A stretch of DNA of 64,000 nucleotides from Cephalotus follicularis (Eukaryota > Streptophyta > Magnoliopsida > Oxalidales > Cephalotaceae), in contig BDDD01002039.1 of the NCBI GenBank assembly GCA_001972305.1, positions 284,086-348,085 of the forward strand. The letters run 5' to 3'. The notes below the pieces were generated by a model that did not search any database, was not told the origin of the DNA, and saw only the letters and a program-made list of their open reading frames with translations. The position numbers and the translations under genes were made by a program. Numbering within the stretch: position 1 is the first letter of the stretch; every line of letters starts with the position of its first letter. Positions 1-9,659 of the stretch are shown piece after piece.

Positions 1-233
1 CGAACCACTCCTTGCTCATCTCTGATGGACTGATTCTAGCCTGACAGATAACGGGATGTCATCTGCTCATCAGACTCGTTTAAACCAACCCGGAGAGAGA
101 GGTTATTAAATTCAGAAGTATATTCTTCCACCGACATTCCATTTTGCTTTAGCAAATGGAACTTCTCATACAAAGTCTGGACATAATCAGCCGGCAAAAA
201 TTGCTTCCTCATCTTTGCTTTCATGTGTCCCCA

Positions 234-246
234 TGTGTTGATTTTT
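234..246. repeat. Target-site duplication, A-tail side of the 5S insertion
   Basis: TGTGTTGATTTTT at 234-246 matches 378-390 exactly. Between this copy and the 5S end lie seven further T (247-253, an A-tail on the minus strand) and AAAA (254-257, the TTTT Pol III terminator on the minus strand). Confidence 0.9.
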
Positions 247-257
247 TTTTTTTAAAA

Positions 258-377
258 GGGGGTGCAACACGAGGACTTCCCAGGAGGTCACCCATCCCGG
301 TACTAATCTCGCCCAAGCACGCTTAACTGCGGAGTTCTGATGGGATCCGGTGCATTACTGCTGGTATGATCGCACCC
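258..377 (-). rRNA. 5S rRNA retropseudogene (120 nt, full length)
   Basis: The minus strand from 377 to 258 is a complete plant 5S rRNA sequence of 120 nt, starting GGGTGCGATCATACC and ending TTGCACCCCC. The internal Pol III control region is readable: box A around AGTTAAGCGTGCTTGG and box C around GGATGGGTGACCTCC. It is followed by TTTT, a run of A and a perfect 13-bp duplication of the target (234-246 and 378-390), and it sits inside a gag reading frame. That makes it a retroposed copy made from a terminated transcript, not a member of a 5S array. A Cassandra-type element is less likely because no LTR surrounds it; the target duplication abuts the 5S start. Confidence 0.93.
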
Positions 378-390
378 TGTGTTGATTTTT
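378..390. repeat. Target-site duplication, 5' side of the 5S insertion
   Basis: TGTGTTGATTTTT directly abuts the first base of the 5S copy (377 on the minus strand) and repeats 234-246 perfectly. Removing one copy plus the insert rejoins the gag frame of G1. Confidence 0.9.
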
Positions 391-873
391 GACTTGCCTT
401 GTCGAGCACGTTGCTCCTCAACTCTCTTCCACCATTGAAGGGCAGTACTCTTTAACTTAAGCTTCACAAACAACACCTTCCGATCTTCGGCCATGGGTTT
501 CCATTCAAAATAGTTCTCCAGGCTTGCTTCCCAATCCAAATAATCTTCTACATGCATCTTTCCAAAAAAATCAGCAACTTCTATTTTGATACCAACACCA
601 CCCAAATCAAAGGCATGTACCAAACGTTCTTCCAGTCCGCCTCTTACCACTTGTTCTGCAGTTCCAGCATCTTGGAAGGGGTTTTCATCGTTGCCAACAG
701 AGTCTTCATTCTCTGGAGTACCTGCCGGTATCTCCATACGGCCTTCCGCACGTTCCTGTCGCTGAATAGCTTGTACAGCCCGCAACAAATCCCCAATCAT
801 ATGTCGCATCTCATCCATCTCTGCTTGCTGGCCTTGGTTTACTCTTCCACGACCTCTTCCACGTCGGTTCATG

Positions 874-885
874 TCTCTGATACCA
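874..885 (-). other. Primer binding site (tRNA-iMet type) of G1
   Basis: The minus strand reads TGGTATCAGAGA two bases after the LTR end. It matches the plant initiator-Met primer site TGGTATCAGAGC except for the last base. The gag start codon follows at once (872-870). Confidence 0.85.
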
Positions 886-887
886 CT

Positions 888-1167
888 TGACGTAGAAAAA
901 ACAGGAAATAGATAAAACATAACAACTGATTTGAAGGGAGAACGATTTTGTGTTCTGAAAGTAGAACTCAATTCTGATTTATTCTCAATAATAATAATAA
1001 TCCACCATAAAACTCATAAATGGCTATTTATACTAAAACATCAAAAAACCCTAGTAGCACAGCCCCTTTAAGTTTATTAAAAAGTCACATGCTAATCACA
1101 TGGCCCTTCTAAAAAAAAACAACTTAAGACTCACAACCGGAACTTAATAAAAATGTCTGGGCTAACA
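888..1167 (-). repeat. 5' LTR of gypsy element G1 (about 280 bp)
   Basis: On the minus strand it begins TGTTAGCC and ends CTACGTCA, two bases before the primer site, so it has canonical TG...CA ends. A TATAAATA box lies about halfway (near 1029 on the plus strand, read in reverse). No second copy is in the window, so the outer end rests on the TG start and on copia C1 coding sequence resuming next to it. Confidence 0.7.
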
Positions 1168-1506
1168 AAATAGGATTAAATAAAATATTAGAAAGCCTGC
1201 TTGGCCTTAGAATTCTTATTGGATGCTCATGGATCAATCTTGAGAAATACAAAGGGTAGAGAAAAAAACAACACAACAGTTTAGTTTCAAGGTTAGGCGA
1301 TATATAAAGAGCAACTTATTACTAAGGTTAAGAACAAGAAGGACGAAAGGTAAGGACAATGTAGGAGTACAATGAACGATACCAATTCTTGTGATAGATG
1401 AAAGAGACTCATCTGCAACCTTAATTTTTTTATTTACCGTACCAAGGGCAATAAGAGTGAAATAATTCTGATTGGCTAATCATTTGATCAGAAATTCCAT
1501 AATCAA
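1168..1506 (-). pseudogene. Copia C1 polyprotein, protease to pre-integrase segment
   Basis: On the minus strand the first codons read D-Y-G-I-S-D-Q-M, a decayed copia protease active site (usual form D-S-G-A-S-D-H-M). The pre-integrase stretch follows with KIKVADESLSSIT, TPTLSL, LLVLNLSNKLLF, LTLKLNCCVVFF and a Q-A-G block near 1195. The Asp codon is shared with the piece on the other side of element G2 (6886-6900, reading HPWLLD), so G2 cut the gene at the catalytic residue. Several stops are present. The rest of pol should lie beyond G1, to the left of the window. Confidence 0.75.
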
Positions 1507-1866
1507 TGATGCAGTAGCAGTTTAAAAAAAAAAAAACTGTTCATGCGTACAGTAGCAGTCGGATTTTTAAGGGTTTTTATGTCTTTTAATTATTTCTTTT
1601 ATGTTTAGGATTATTATTAGGATTTCTATTTTGAATAAGATTTATTTCATCCATATATAAGAGGCTATTAGGGTTGTTTTATTATTAGAGTCTTGATATT
1701 TTCAGAATTAATAAATAAAAGAATTCTCTTTTTCTTTCCCCAACTTAAATTACCAAAAGACAACCCAATTGGTGTTTTCTTTCCTTGGCTTAAATTATCA
1801 GAAGACAACCCAATTGGTGTTGTGTTTGTCCTTCTCTTTTGATCTCTTAATATTTCCGCTGCGTTA
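1507..1866 (+). repeat. 5' LTR of G2 (360 bp)
   Basis: It starts TGATGCAG and ends GCGTTA, three bases before the primer site. The 3' end is set by comparison with the second LTR and by the ATCAA duplication. A TATATAA box is at about 1654-1660, with conserved R-region sequence downstream. A 40-bp stretch near 1785-1820 is partly duplicated compared with the 3' LTR, which explains the length difference. Confidence 0.85.
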
Positions 1867-1869
1867 ATT

Positions 1870-1882
1870 TGTTATCAGAGCC
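1870..1882 (+). other. Primer binding site (tRNA-iMet type) of G2
   Basis: TGTTATCAGAGCC three bases after the LTR differs from the plant initiator-Met primer site TGGTATCAGAGCC at one position. It fixes the orientation of the element as plus. Confidence 0.85.
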
Positions 1883-1903
1883 GAAGATTGATCTCAATTT
1901 GCT

Positions 1904-3080
1904 ATGATAGTAAGAAGACAGAGGATTCCTAGGCTAAACCAAACCCAAGCAATATTAGAGATACAACATAGTATGGCAGAATTGATGCAAGAAGTGCGAG
2001 CCTTGCGTCGAGGTCATGCGGAAGCTCGACATGAAGTAAGGAAGGTGACCGTGATCCCTTGAACCTACCGGAAGAAGGCTTTGGGGAAGAAGACGACAGA
2101 TTTGAAGAAGTTAATTCGTTCAATAATCCAGTGAATTGTGATCAGCCCGAGTGCGGTAGATTAGAAGAACGGTTGGCAAGAGCACTTGATTTTAATTCTT
2201 GAATTCGAATTAAAGTCCTTGATTTCCATGGGAAGATGCATGCTGTGATTTTTTAGATTGGGAATCAAACTTGGAGAATTATTTTGAATGGAAGCCTATG
2301 CCTGATGATAGAAAAGTATTATTTGTGAAGTTAAAATTGAAGGGAACAACACTTCAATGGTGGAAAAGGTTGGAGGAGCAACGGGTTAGGCAAGGTAAGC
2401 AGAGGATTCATACTTGGGAAGCAATGAAAACGAAGCTAAGAAAGCAATTTCTTCCAGCTAATTATATGATGAATTTGTATAAGTGATTTCATGGACTACG
2501 ACAAAAAGAATTAAGTTTGGAAGAGTACACCAGTGAGTTTTATAATTTATCCATAAGGGTTGGAATTAATGAGACGGATGAGCAACTTACTGCATGGTAT
2601 TTATTTGGTTTGAGGCTTGCTGTCCGTGATGAGATTGGTATTCATCATCTTTCCAATCTTGAGGATGCACATCAATATACCCTTAAAGCCGAAGAACGGG
2701 TAGCTCGCTATGGTCATTGGCGTTTTTCATCACCTGCAACATCTGGTTCCAGGTTTGCAAGTGCTTTCCAAAGGACAAGGAGTGGTCAAATGACTGCAAG
2801 AACAAATTTTGAAGTTGGTGGTACAAGCAAGTCGACTTCTAAGGTTGGTGGGGGACCTAATAATAGGGGTGAAGGGGGTAGAGAATTGAATCATTTTGGT
2901 GCAGTAAACAGGGCTGGCAACATTTCTGCGCAATCTATTACTCGATGTTTTACTTGTCACGAGCTTGGGCATACTTCCTACACATGTCCACAACGTAGAG
3001 TCAATTTAGTAGAAATTGATGATGAAGAAGAAGTGGTGGAACCTGTTTATGATGAATATAATGACAAAGAAGAGCAATAA
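1904..3080 (+). pseudogene. G2 gag (capsid and zinc knuckle), broken
   Basis: The start ATG at 1904 is 20 bases after the primer site and begins MIVRRQR. The capsid core is readable from about 2271 (ENYFEWKPMPDDRK, TTLQWWKRLEEQR, EEYTSEFYNLSIRVG) and ends in a zinc knuckle with CFTCHELGHTSYTC near 2946-2990. This is the CX2CX4HX4C pattern that binds genomic RNA. An early TGA (near 2059) and a frameshift separate the N-terminus from the core. A TGA at 2484 replaces a Trp codon and a TAA closes the frame at 3078. The core matches G1 gag closely. Confidence 0.85.
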
Positions 3081-3500
3081 ATTGACTTGTTACCTGTGCA
3101 AGGTGAATGTCTTGTTGTGAGACTTGTTATGACAGCTCCTAAAATGGAAGATAAAGAAGATTGGAGGAGACATAGTATTTTTCATATTAGAGTAAATTGT
3201 AATGGAAAGGTGTGTTATGTTATTATTGATAATGGTAGTTGTGAGAACATGGTGGCCAAGGAAGCTGTGGATAAATTGAAGTTGGCAACTGAGAAGCATC
3301 CTTATCCTTATAAGGTTTCGTGGTTTCAAAAAGGTAATGAAGTTCCTGTTAATTCTTGCTGCTTGGTGCAATTTAACATGGTAATGCCTACAAAGATGAA
3401 GTGTGGTATAATGTGATACCCATGGATGCTTGTCATATATTATTGGGGAGGCCTTACTTGTTCGATCGAGATATGATTCACCATACCACCTCAAACACAT
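3081..3500 (+). pseudogene. G2 aspartic protease segment
   Basis: After the stop at 3078 the frame continues with LLPVQGECLVVRL and WRRHSIFHIRV, which precede a retropepsin-like motif IIDNGSCENMV near 3225-3255 (Asp at the catalytic position, then N-G-S). The C-terminal protease motif PMDACHILLGRPY appears in another frame (about 3418-3460), so a frameshift lies near 3400. The protease would process the gag-pol polyprotein; here it is inactive because of the frameshift. Confidence 0.75.
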
Positions 3501-3623
3501 AAACTTTTTAAAAGGATGATAGAAAGTTGACATTGCAACCTTTAAAAGAAGAGCCAACTAGCAGCAGAACAGTTGGCAAGTGAAATTCTTTTTTAACAGC
3601 TCGTCAATTTGATAAGTTGAGTA

Positions 3624-4645
3624 GTGAGTGAGACAGGAGTAATGCATGTGCTATTTGGGAGGATGGTAGGAAGTAAAGGAGAGGCAGATTCATCATATCC
3701 ACCAAAGATCCAAGAATTGTTGGATGATTTTGCTGAAATTGTCCCTGAAGAGTTGCCAAAGGTGTTGCCACCTATGCGAGAAATCCAACATGTTGTAGAT
3801 TTGATACATGGGGCAGCTTTACTAACCAAGCTGCTTATAGAATGCCACCAGCACAACGCGTTGAGCTGTGGTGTCAAGTGGAAAGCTTGATTGAGAAAGG
3901 GTTAGTGCGGGAGAGCAGAAGTCCTAGTGCCATGCCAACTTTGCTTACCCCGAAGAAAGATGGATCATGGAGGATGTGTGTGGACAACCATGCGATTAAC
4001 AAGATCACTGTCAAATATATATTTCCTATTCTAAGACTAGATGAGATGTTGGACTTGCTTGTGGGTTCTACTATATTTTCTAAGATTGTTTTAAGAAGCG
4101 GTTATCATCAAATTTGGCTTAGAAGTGGAGATGAATGGAAGACGACATTTAAAACCCTGGATGGATTGTTTGAATGGCTTGTGATGCCGTTTGGTCTTTC
4201 TAATGCACCAAGTACATTTATGCGTGTGATGACAGAGGTATTACGGCCTTTCCTTAACTCTTCTGTGGTGGTTAATTTTGATGATATTCTTATTTTTAGC
4301 AACGATAAAGAAGAGCATTTAAAACATATTAGACAAGTCATGGAGGTTCTTCAAAGAGAAAAGCTCTATGTTAACTTGAAGAAGTGCTCCTTTTTGAGTG
4401 AAAATGTGGTGTTTTTGGTTTTTATTGTCTCCGCTAAAGGTTTGAAACCTGATCCGGAAAAGATAAAAGCCATTGTTGAATGGCCTAGACCTCAATCCGT
4501 GGGTGATGTTCGGAGCTTCCATGGATTGGCATCATTTTATGGAAGATTTATTCGCAATTTTAGTGCAATAATGAGCCCTATTGCAGAATGTTTGAAAAGA
4601 GGATGTTTGAGCAGTCAACTAAAGCGGAACATGCTTTTAATTTGA
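3624..4645 (+). pseudogene. G2 reverse transcriptase segment
   Basis: RT blocks are in order: [20 protein letters not shown], then after a frameshift near 3820 [69 protein letters not shown] and the catalytic block [11 protein letters not shown]. The usual Y/F-x-D-D is kept as N-F-D-D with both Asp present. The thumb region [18 protein letters not shown] follows. The frame shifts again near 4600 into the RNase H part. Confidence 0.85.
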
Positions 4646-5874
4646 TCAAAATAGCCATGACTCAAGCACCAATTCCAGTGCTGCCAGATTTTAATAAACT
4701 TTTTGTAGTGGAGTGTGACGCATCCCATACTGAGATAGGAGCTGCTCTAAGACAAGAAGGAAGACCTGTGGCCTTTTTCAGCGAGAAATTGTCAAATGCA
4801 AAACGACGATATTCCACTCATGATCTAGAGTTTTATGCTGTGGTTCAAGCTGTTGATCATTGGCAGCATTATCTATTGTACAGGGATTTCGTGGCATATT
4901 CTGACCATGAAGCGCTTTGGTATCTTAATTCACAAAAGAAACTCAAGGCACAACATGTTAAATGGTGTTCCTTTTTACAGCAATTTTCCTTTACGTTGAA
5001 GCATAAATCTGGAGTGTCTAATAGAGTTGTCGACGCACTTAGTGGGAGAGCTATGGTGTTGACAACTTTGCAAACGCAACTTGTAGGATTTGAGGAGTTG
5101 AAAAATCAGTTTGCTGTTGATCCTTATTTCAACAAAGTGATTAAAGAGTTGCAACACTCATCTTCAGGTTCATCTTTTCCTTTTATGATTCATGACGATT
5201 ACTTATTTCATGGTACTCAATTGTACATACCTGATGGGTCCTTCCGTGAGTTAGTTATCCGAGAGTTACATGGAGGTGGTTTAGGAGGACATTTTTGGAG
5301 AGATAAGACTATGGCAATGGTAGAAAAACGTTATTATTGGCCAAAGATGAGGCGGGATGTTGACAGATTGGTGCAACGCTGTAGAGTGTGCCAATATGCC
5401 AAAGGTGTATCACAAAATACAGGTTTGTACATGTCTTTACTAGTTGCAGATTCACCTTGGATTCATAGAAGCATGGATTTTGTTCTTGGATTGCCACAAA
5501 ATGCAATAGGACATGATTCTATCTTTGTGGTGGTGGATCAGTTTTCCAAACTGGTTCACTTTATTCCTTGTTCTCGAACACTTGATGCATTACATGTTGC
5601 TGAATTATTTTTCAAAGAGGTGGTCCGTTTGCATGGACTTGCTACTACTATTGTGTTTGACAGGTATGTGAAATTTATGGCTCACTCTTGGCGTTCCTTA
5701 TGGGGGAAATTGAGAACAAAATTGGAGTATTTTAGCACCTGTCACCCCCAAACAGATGGTCAAACTGAAGTAGTGAATAGGAGTCTTGGTAACTTGCTTC
5801 GTTGTATTGTTGGAGACCATGTGAAGATGTGGATACGATTCTTCCTCATATTGAATTTGCATACAATTCAGTAA
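4588..5874 (+). pseudogene. G2 RNase H and integrase segment (428-codon open frame)
   Basis: RNase H is recognisable from VVECDASHTEIGAAL, followed by FSEKLSNAKRRYSTHDLEFYAV and YSDHEALWYLN. The integrase zinc domain follows (RELHGGGLGGHF, then YWPKMRRDVDRLVQRCRVCQ). The catalytic core begins SMDFVLGLP and has VVVDQFSKLVHF and HPQTDGQTEVVNRSL. The second catalytic Asp lies in IVFDRYVKF, where related integrases have S-D-R-D. The frame ends at a TAG-type break inside the core, and the same domain continues in another frame from about 5820. Confidence 0.87.
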
Positions 5875-6488
5875 ATAGTACTATAAAAAAGACTCCATTT
5901 GAAGCTGCTTATGGGTTTAAGCCACAAAACGTTTTGGATCTAGTTCCATTGCCTCAAGAAGCAAGAGCTAGTGAAGAAGGGGAAGCTTTTGTTGAACATG
6001 TAAGAAGAATTCATGATGAGGTGCATGTTGCAATCAAAAGCAGCAATGATAATTATAAAGAAGCGGCTGATGAACATCGATGTTTCAAAGAATTTGCTAA
6101 TGGTGATTTGGTTATGGTGTACTTAAGGAAAGAAAGGTATCCTAAAGGCACTTATCATAAACTGAAATCAAGGAAGATTGGGCCATGCTAAATCTTAAAG
6201 AAGATTAGCTCTAATGCTTATGTGGTGGAGCTACCTAATGATCTCCAAATCAGTTCTATATTTATTGTTGCATATTTATTTGATTTTCATGGGTTTACAG
6301 ATGATGATCAAGGAGAGGAAGCTAGAGAATGGGCTGACCAGTCGCCAAAGAAGCCAAAAGAAGTGATTGAAGAAGTGCTTGACATGAAAAAATATTGTTC
6401 GCGAAGAGGTCATTCATACCGTAGATTTTTGGTCAAGTGGTTGGACAACTTTCGATTGAGAGCACGTGGATATTTGGAGAAGAGTTGA
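5802..6488 (+). pseudogene. G2 integrase C-terminus and chromodomain-like tail
   Basis: The frame continues the integrase core (LPHIEFAYNSVNSTIKKTPFE) into the GPY/F-like region (DLVMVYLRKERYPKGTYHKL, then SRKIGPC and a stop at 6189). A last segment from 6222 has VEEVLDMKKY-like and YRRFLVKWLDN motifs that resemble a chromodomain, the targeting module of chromoviruses. This supports assignment of G2 to the chromovirus branch. The subfamily cannot be named from motifs alone. Confidence 0.75.
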
Positions 6489-6566
6489 AGAGAGTTGACC
6501 CTGCTATCTATGAAGAGTATGTTCATGTTTTCTTGTCAGAGCTGAGTCTCTCCACCCTGAGAGAAT

Positions 6567-6885
6567 TGATGCAGCAGCAGTAAAAAAGAAAAAAAATAGT
6601 GTTCACCCGTTACTGTTCACGCGTATTGTAACAATTGGATTTTTAAGGGTTTTTATGTCTTTTAATTATGTCTTTTTTGTTTCAGGCTTTCTATTTTGAA
6701 TATGATTTATTTCCTCTATAAATAAGAGGCTATTAGGGTTGTTTTATTATTAGGGTCTTGATATTTTCAGAATTAATAAATAGAAAGAATTCTTTCTCTT
6801 TCCTTGGCTTAAATTACCAGAAGAGAATCGAATTGGTGTTGTGTTTATCCCTCTCTTTTGATCTCTTAATATTTCCGTTGCGTTA
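6567..6885 (+). repeat. 3' LTR of G2 (319 bp)
   Basis: It starts TGATGCAG just after a weak purine stretch (CTGAGAGAAT) and ends GCGTTA, followed by the ATCAA target duplication at 6886-6890. A TATAAATA box lies at about 6717-6724. The many differences from the 5' LTR point to an old insertion. Confidence 0.85.
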
Positions 6886-6999
6886 ATCAAGTAACCATGG
6901 ATGTGTTGTAGACACACTAAAAGCACCAGGAAGTATACCTAACTACTCAAAAGTGGGAAGAGCCAATAGCAAAATTGGCAGGATATCATGCCGAAACTA

Positions 7000-7987
7000 T
7001 GCCAGTAGGGGAAGGGCCAAGCTGCTCCTGTTGCTGAGAGATCATCCTCTGAAGTTCGATAATTTGATATGGAGAGAAAGATGAGCTTCTACCAATAGGA
7101 TGAGAACTAGTTGAGACCTCAGATACATGGGTCCGTGAGCGTGTAGAAATCAATCTACCACCTCGCCCTCTGGATGGGCGCCAGTGTAGCCTCCATGAAG
7201 TAACAAGTCTCCCTGGTATTTTCGGCTTCCTACAATAATCACACATCACTTGCGATTTATCAGCTAAACTGGTCTAGGAATCACTAGTGAGATGAGCATA
7301 GAGCTTATAGGATGTAGCATGAGCGGATCGATCGGATGTAGCTAGAGGCATCATAGCGGTACGACGATGCGCTTCATGCTGAATAAGATTATAGGCCTCC
7401 TGAAGCATAGGTAAAGACTCGCGTCCAATAACTTCAGCCCATAACTGATCAAACTCTGAATTGAGCCGACCAAAAACTCGTATACCCTTTCCCTATAAAG
7501 ATCCTACTAGAAAGTAAAAAAATCTGTAGGAATCACTATGCATCAATTTGCCCCCATGAGCGAGTAAGGGTGCAGTAATATTAGGCGAGAGACAACACCC
7601 CTTGCCTCAACTCTTTGGCCTACCTATTAAGCTCAAAAGCTTGGCAAAAGTTGTTCCCCTGAGAGTATTGGGGAGCAATGGCATTTCGAATATCCTTCGC
7701 CGAGTCCATCATCACGTATTGTTGAGTAAGGTGAGGCTCAATTGAGTTAAGGAGCCATGGCATGACCAACGCATTCTTAGAGAGCTATTTATCTCTTTCC
7801 TTCTCATCAATTTGGCTTTTGGTTCCCCTAATCAGGAATCCAACTCACTAGCACAAACGGATAACGTACAAGATCTTGACCATAGAAGATAATTATTCCC
7901 ATTAAACTTTATTTGGCTAATCTTAAGAGATGGATTATAATGACCACTGCTACTTGTATCCACGACAAATGCTCTATCAGATGACAT
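7000..7987 (-). pseudogene. Copia C1 gag, decayed
   Basis: On the minus strand a plausible start at 7987 (MSSDRAF) leads to copia gag blocks such as SLKISQIKFNGNNYLLW and LLNSIEPHLTQQYV, then FGRLNSEFDQLWAEVIGRE and LPMLQEAYNLIQHE (7370-7480). Near 7250 the nucleocapsid begins CDYCRKP, but the distal His and Cys of the knuckle are lost through a small frame change. Several stops are present. The capsid role is inferred from family motifs only. Confidence 0.7.
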
Positions 7988-8714
7988 CTCACTGTCACCA
8001 CCTCATTTTTTAATTTTGCAAAAAAATAACCCAAAACAAAATGCAACCAAGAACAATTCTAAAAAGAATACCCAAATATCAAGAAGCCACGCAATAAAAT
8101 ATAAGTTATCTCAAAAAAATAATCGCACCGACTACTACTAGTCACCAAACATCAGCCATTCATACTAAAAAGACATCAAAATGCCCAAGAAATCACTTAG
8201 AAACCAACATAATGACAAATCAGGTCTAGCAGGAACTGAGAGTACTTTGGAGTGACAAAAATACCTCAAATAAGTGCAGGAAGAAGCTGGGAGAAATATG
8301 GCAAAAGTCAAATTTTTTTGGCAACAACAGTGGGGACGTGTGGTAATCCGATGGGGTTAGGTTTCTTAGGGTAGACGTGTTAGTAGTCGGTGTAGCTCCT
8401 GGAATGACGCGTGTATCCAAAAAATGGTTGGAACCATGCAGATTTACAAATCCCAGGCAGTGTTCACAGCAAACTCTGTCGACACGTGGCGACGTATTGG
8501 ATCGAGACAACACTTCATCGTGGCACTAGCCAGTAGGAGAGGAAGTTACCGTTGAGGAATGTTTTAGCTAAATTGAGCCAAGGGTCCCACTTCCACACTG
8601 TGCAGTCCTGTACACTGGTCGTTCTTCTCCGGAAATGCGTCACCAATCATAGAGAACACACTGGTAGGCTGTTTTTAGGCAAGTGAAGTGTCGACTAGGG
8701 TTTTAGGGCTTAAT
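7988..8714 (-). other. C1 leader, no gene seen
   Basis: This is the untranslated leader between primer site and gag. I see no coding motif on either strand. A 95-codon open frame at 8226-8513 has no recognisable domain and is likely chance. Confidence 0.5.
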
Positions 8715-8726
8715 GCTCTGATACCA
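8715..8726 (-). other. Primer binding site (tRNA-iMet) of C1
   Basis: The minus strand reads TGGTATCAGAGC, a perfect plant initiator-Met primer site, directly adjacent to the LTR end TCTCTGCA. Confidence 0.92.
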
Positions 8727-8899
8727 TGCAGAGAAATTAATATGTTTTGAATAGTTTGGCTTATCACTTAATGTTAGAGGCCTCTCACATATATACATGA
8801 GTAGATATACAATTACGATAATGTTCCTATATGCTACAATAAAGGCTAACACTTATACGCTACATACACAAACATAATGCAACACTATGTACACTAACA
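8727..8899 (-). repeat. 5' LTR of copia C1 (173 bp)
   Basis: On the minus strand it begins TGTTAGTG and ends TCTGCA, next to the primer site. This is short for a copia LTR but within the known plant range. The second LTR is outside the window. Confidence 0.8.
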
Positions 8900-9455
8900 T
8901 TTAGGCAATGATGCAAGGCAACCAGGAGAAGGGAGGTCTTGGGAGGAAGAGGAAGAACGAGAGGGAGATATAGCTAGTTGAAGATTATTTGAGGGAGAAT
9001 TCACTGAGTCCATTTTGATCACTATCAAAAGGAGAAAACAATAGGTGTGCAACACCATGCATATAAGCCAAACCATAGGTATATACAAAACCCTAAACCA
9101 AATAATATTATGCCAAATATTCTTGTAAAAATAGAAACAACATAATATACCCCAAAGAAACTAAAACTCTCATAAAACTTCTTAGTAATAGGAGATTCTA
9201 TTTCCTAATAGCGCAAGTGCAGCCAAATATCTTGTGTGGAGATCGTGACGTCCCACAACATTAATCTTGTGTGATCAATCGAGCTATGATACACTAGATC
9301 TCGTATGATACTTATGCTTGTAAGCTTTTTTTTTTAGACATTGCTCTACCCATGATATTTTTCATTTTGCATATTCTGTTTCATGATTGCAATTAGGATA
9401 GAAAAACTTTACTCACCTTATTCTCTATTAGTGATCAAAGTCATTTTCCTACTTT
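8900..9455. other. Flanking DNA, possible small minus-strand exon
   Basis: No transposon motif is evident. A minus-strand open frame at 8894-9088 has an internal Met (MDSVNSPSNN) followed by a Ser-rich stretch and runs up to the C1 LTR edge. It could be the first exon of a host gene interrupted by C1, or chance. I recognise no domain. The remainder (9090-9455) is AT-rich without signals. Confidence 0.3.
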
Positions 9456-9460
9456 ATTCT

Positions 9461-9647
9461 TGTTAGAAGGCTTATGTTTATATTATTAAGTTATGTTTAG
9501 TAGGTGGTGGTCTTTAGCCCATAATCCTTATTACTAATCCTATTCTTATTAGGATTATGTGAGTGGGGATTCTAGTCTATATATATGCTTGTAAACTCAA
9601 CTATTAAGTTAATGAGAACAATTATCAATATGCAATATTGTTTAACA
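9461..9647 (+). repeat. 5' LTR of C2 (187 bp)
   Basis: It begins TGTTAGAAGG and ends TTTAACA. A TATATATA box is near 9580. It contains a short inverted motif (ATAATCCTTATTACTAATCC / TTAGGATTAT). Confidence 0.92.
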
Positions 9648-9659
9648 AGGTATCAGAGC
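9648..9659 (+). other. Primer binding site (tRNA-iMet) of C2
   Basis: AGGTATCAGAGC immediately follows the LTR. It is one base off TGGTATCAGAGC. Confidence 0.88.

Larger units (their letters stand above)
1..872 (-). pseudogene. Gypsy gag (G1), interrupted by a 5S rRNA insertion
   Basis: This is a Ty3/gypsy capsid gene. The start at 872 (MNRRGRGRGR) is chosen because it follows the primer site; an upstream in-frame start would lie inside the LTR. An acidic, Gln-rich stretch is followed by the retrotransposon gag core with motifs YFEWKPM, VKLKLKSTALQWWKR and, beyond the insertion, MRKQFLPADY and EEYTSEFNNLSLRVG. The frame is broken between INT and the following W by the 5S rRNA copy (234-390). 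It is stopped again by a TAG at about 33-35, where related gags have an Leu codon. The zinc knuckle and pol would lie left of the window. G2 carries the same gag core, which confirms the alignment across the insertion. Confidence 0.85.
1..1167 (-). mobile_element. Ty3/gypsy element G1, 5' part, running off the left edge
   Basis: Reading the minus strand, an LTR (1167 to 888), a tRNA-iMet primer site and a gag gene follow in order, and gag continues past position 1. The right boundary is inferred from two facts. The LTR starts with TGTTAGCC at 1167, and the copia C1 reading frame resumes immediately to the right at 1168. G1 is therefore inserted in the pre-integrase part of C1. The gag is clearly related to that of element G2 (1507-6885), although the two LTRs differ. 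The 3' target-site copy lies outside the window. Confidence 0.8.
1507..6885 (+). mobile_element. Complete Ty3/gypsy chromovirus-like element G2 (5.4 kb)
   Basis: Two similar LTRs (1507-1866 and 6567-6885) flank a tRNA-iMet primer site, gag, protease, RT, RNase H, integrase and a chromodomain-like C-terminus in Ty3/gypsy order. Both sides carry the 5-bp duplication ATCAA (1502-1506, 6886-6890). The target was the protease region of copia C1. The reading frames contain several stops and frameshifts, so it is not autonomous. Confidence 0.92.
6886..8899 (-). mobile_element. Copia element C1, 5' half (gag, leader, LTR)
   Basis: From right to left on the minus strand lie a short LTR (8899-8727), an adjacent tRNA-iMet primer site (8726-8715), a leader of about 730 bases without a clear gene, and a decayed gag with a CDYC knuckle. 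The sequence ends with HPWLLD at the junction with G2. The rest of the same element continues at 1168-1506. This was the first element in the local nest. Confidence 0.82.

Noticed and set aside
303-377. C-terminal end of the 222-residue minus-strand frame beginning at 971
   Set aside because: The last 24 residues are the 5S rRNA insertion translated, and the first 33 are LTR sequence. Neither is gag.
3090-3557. Minus-strand 155-codon frame
   Set aside because: Shadow of the G2 protease region on the plus strand.
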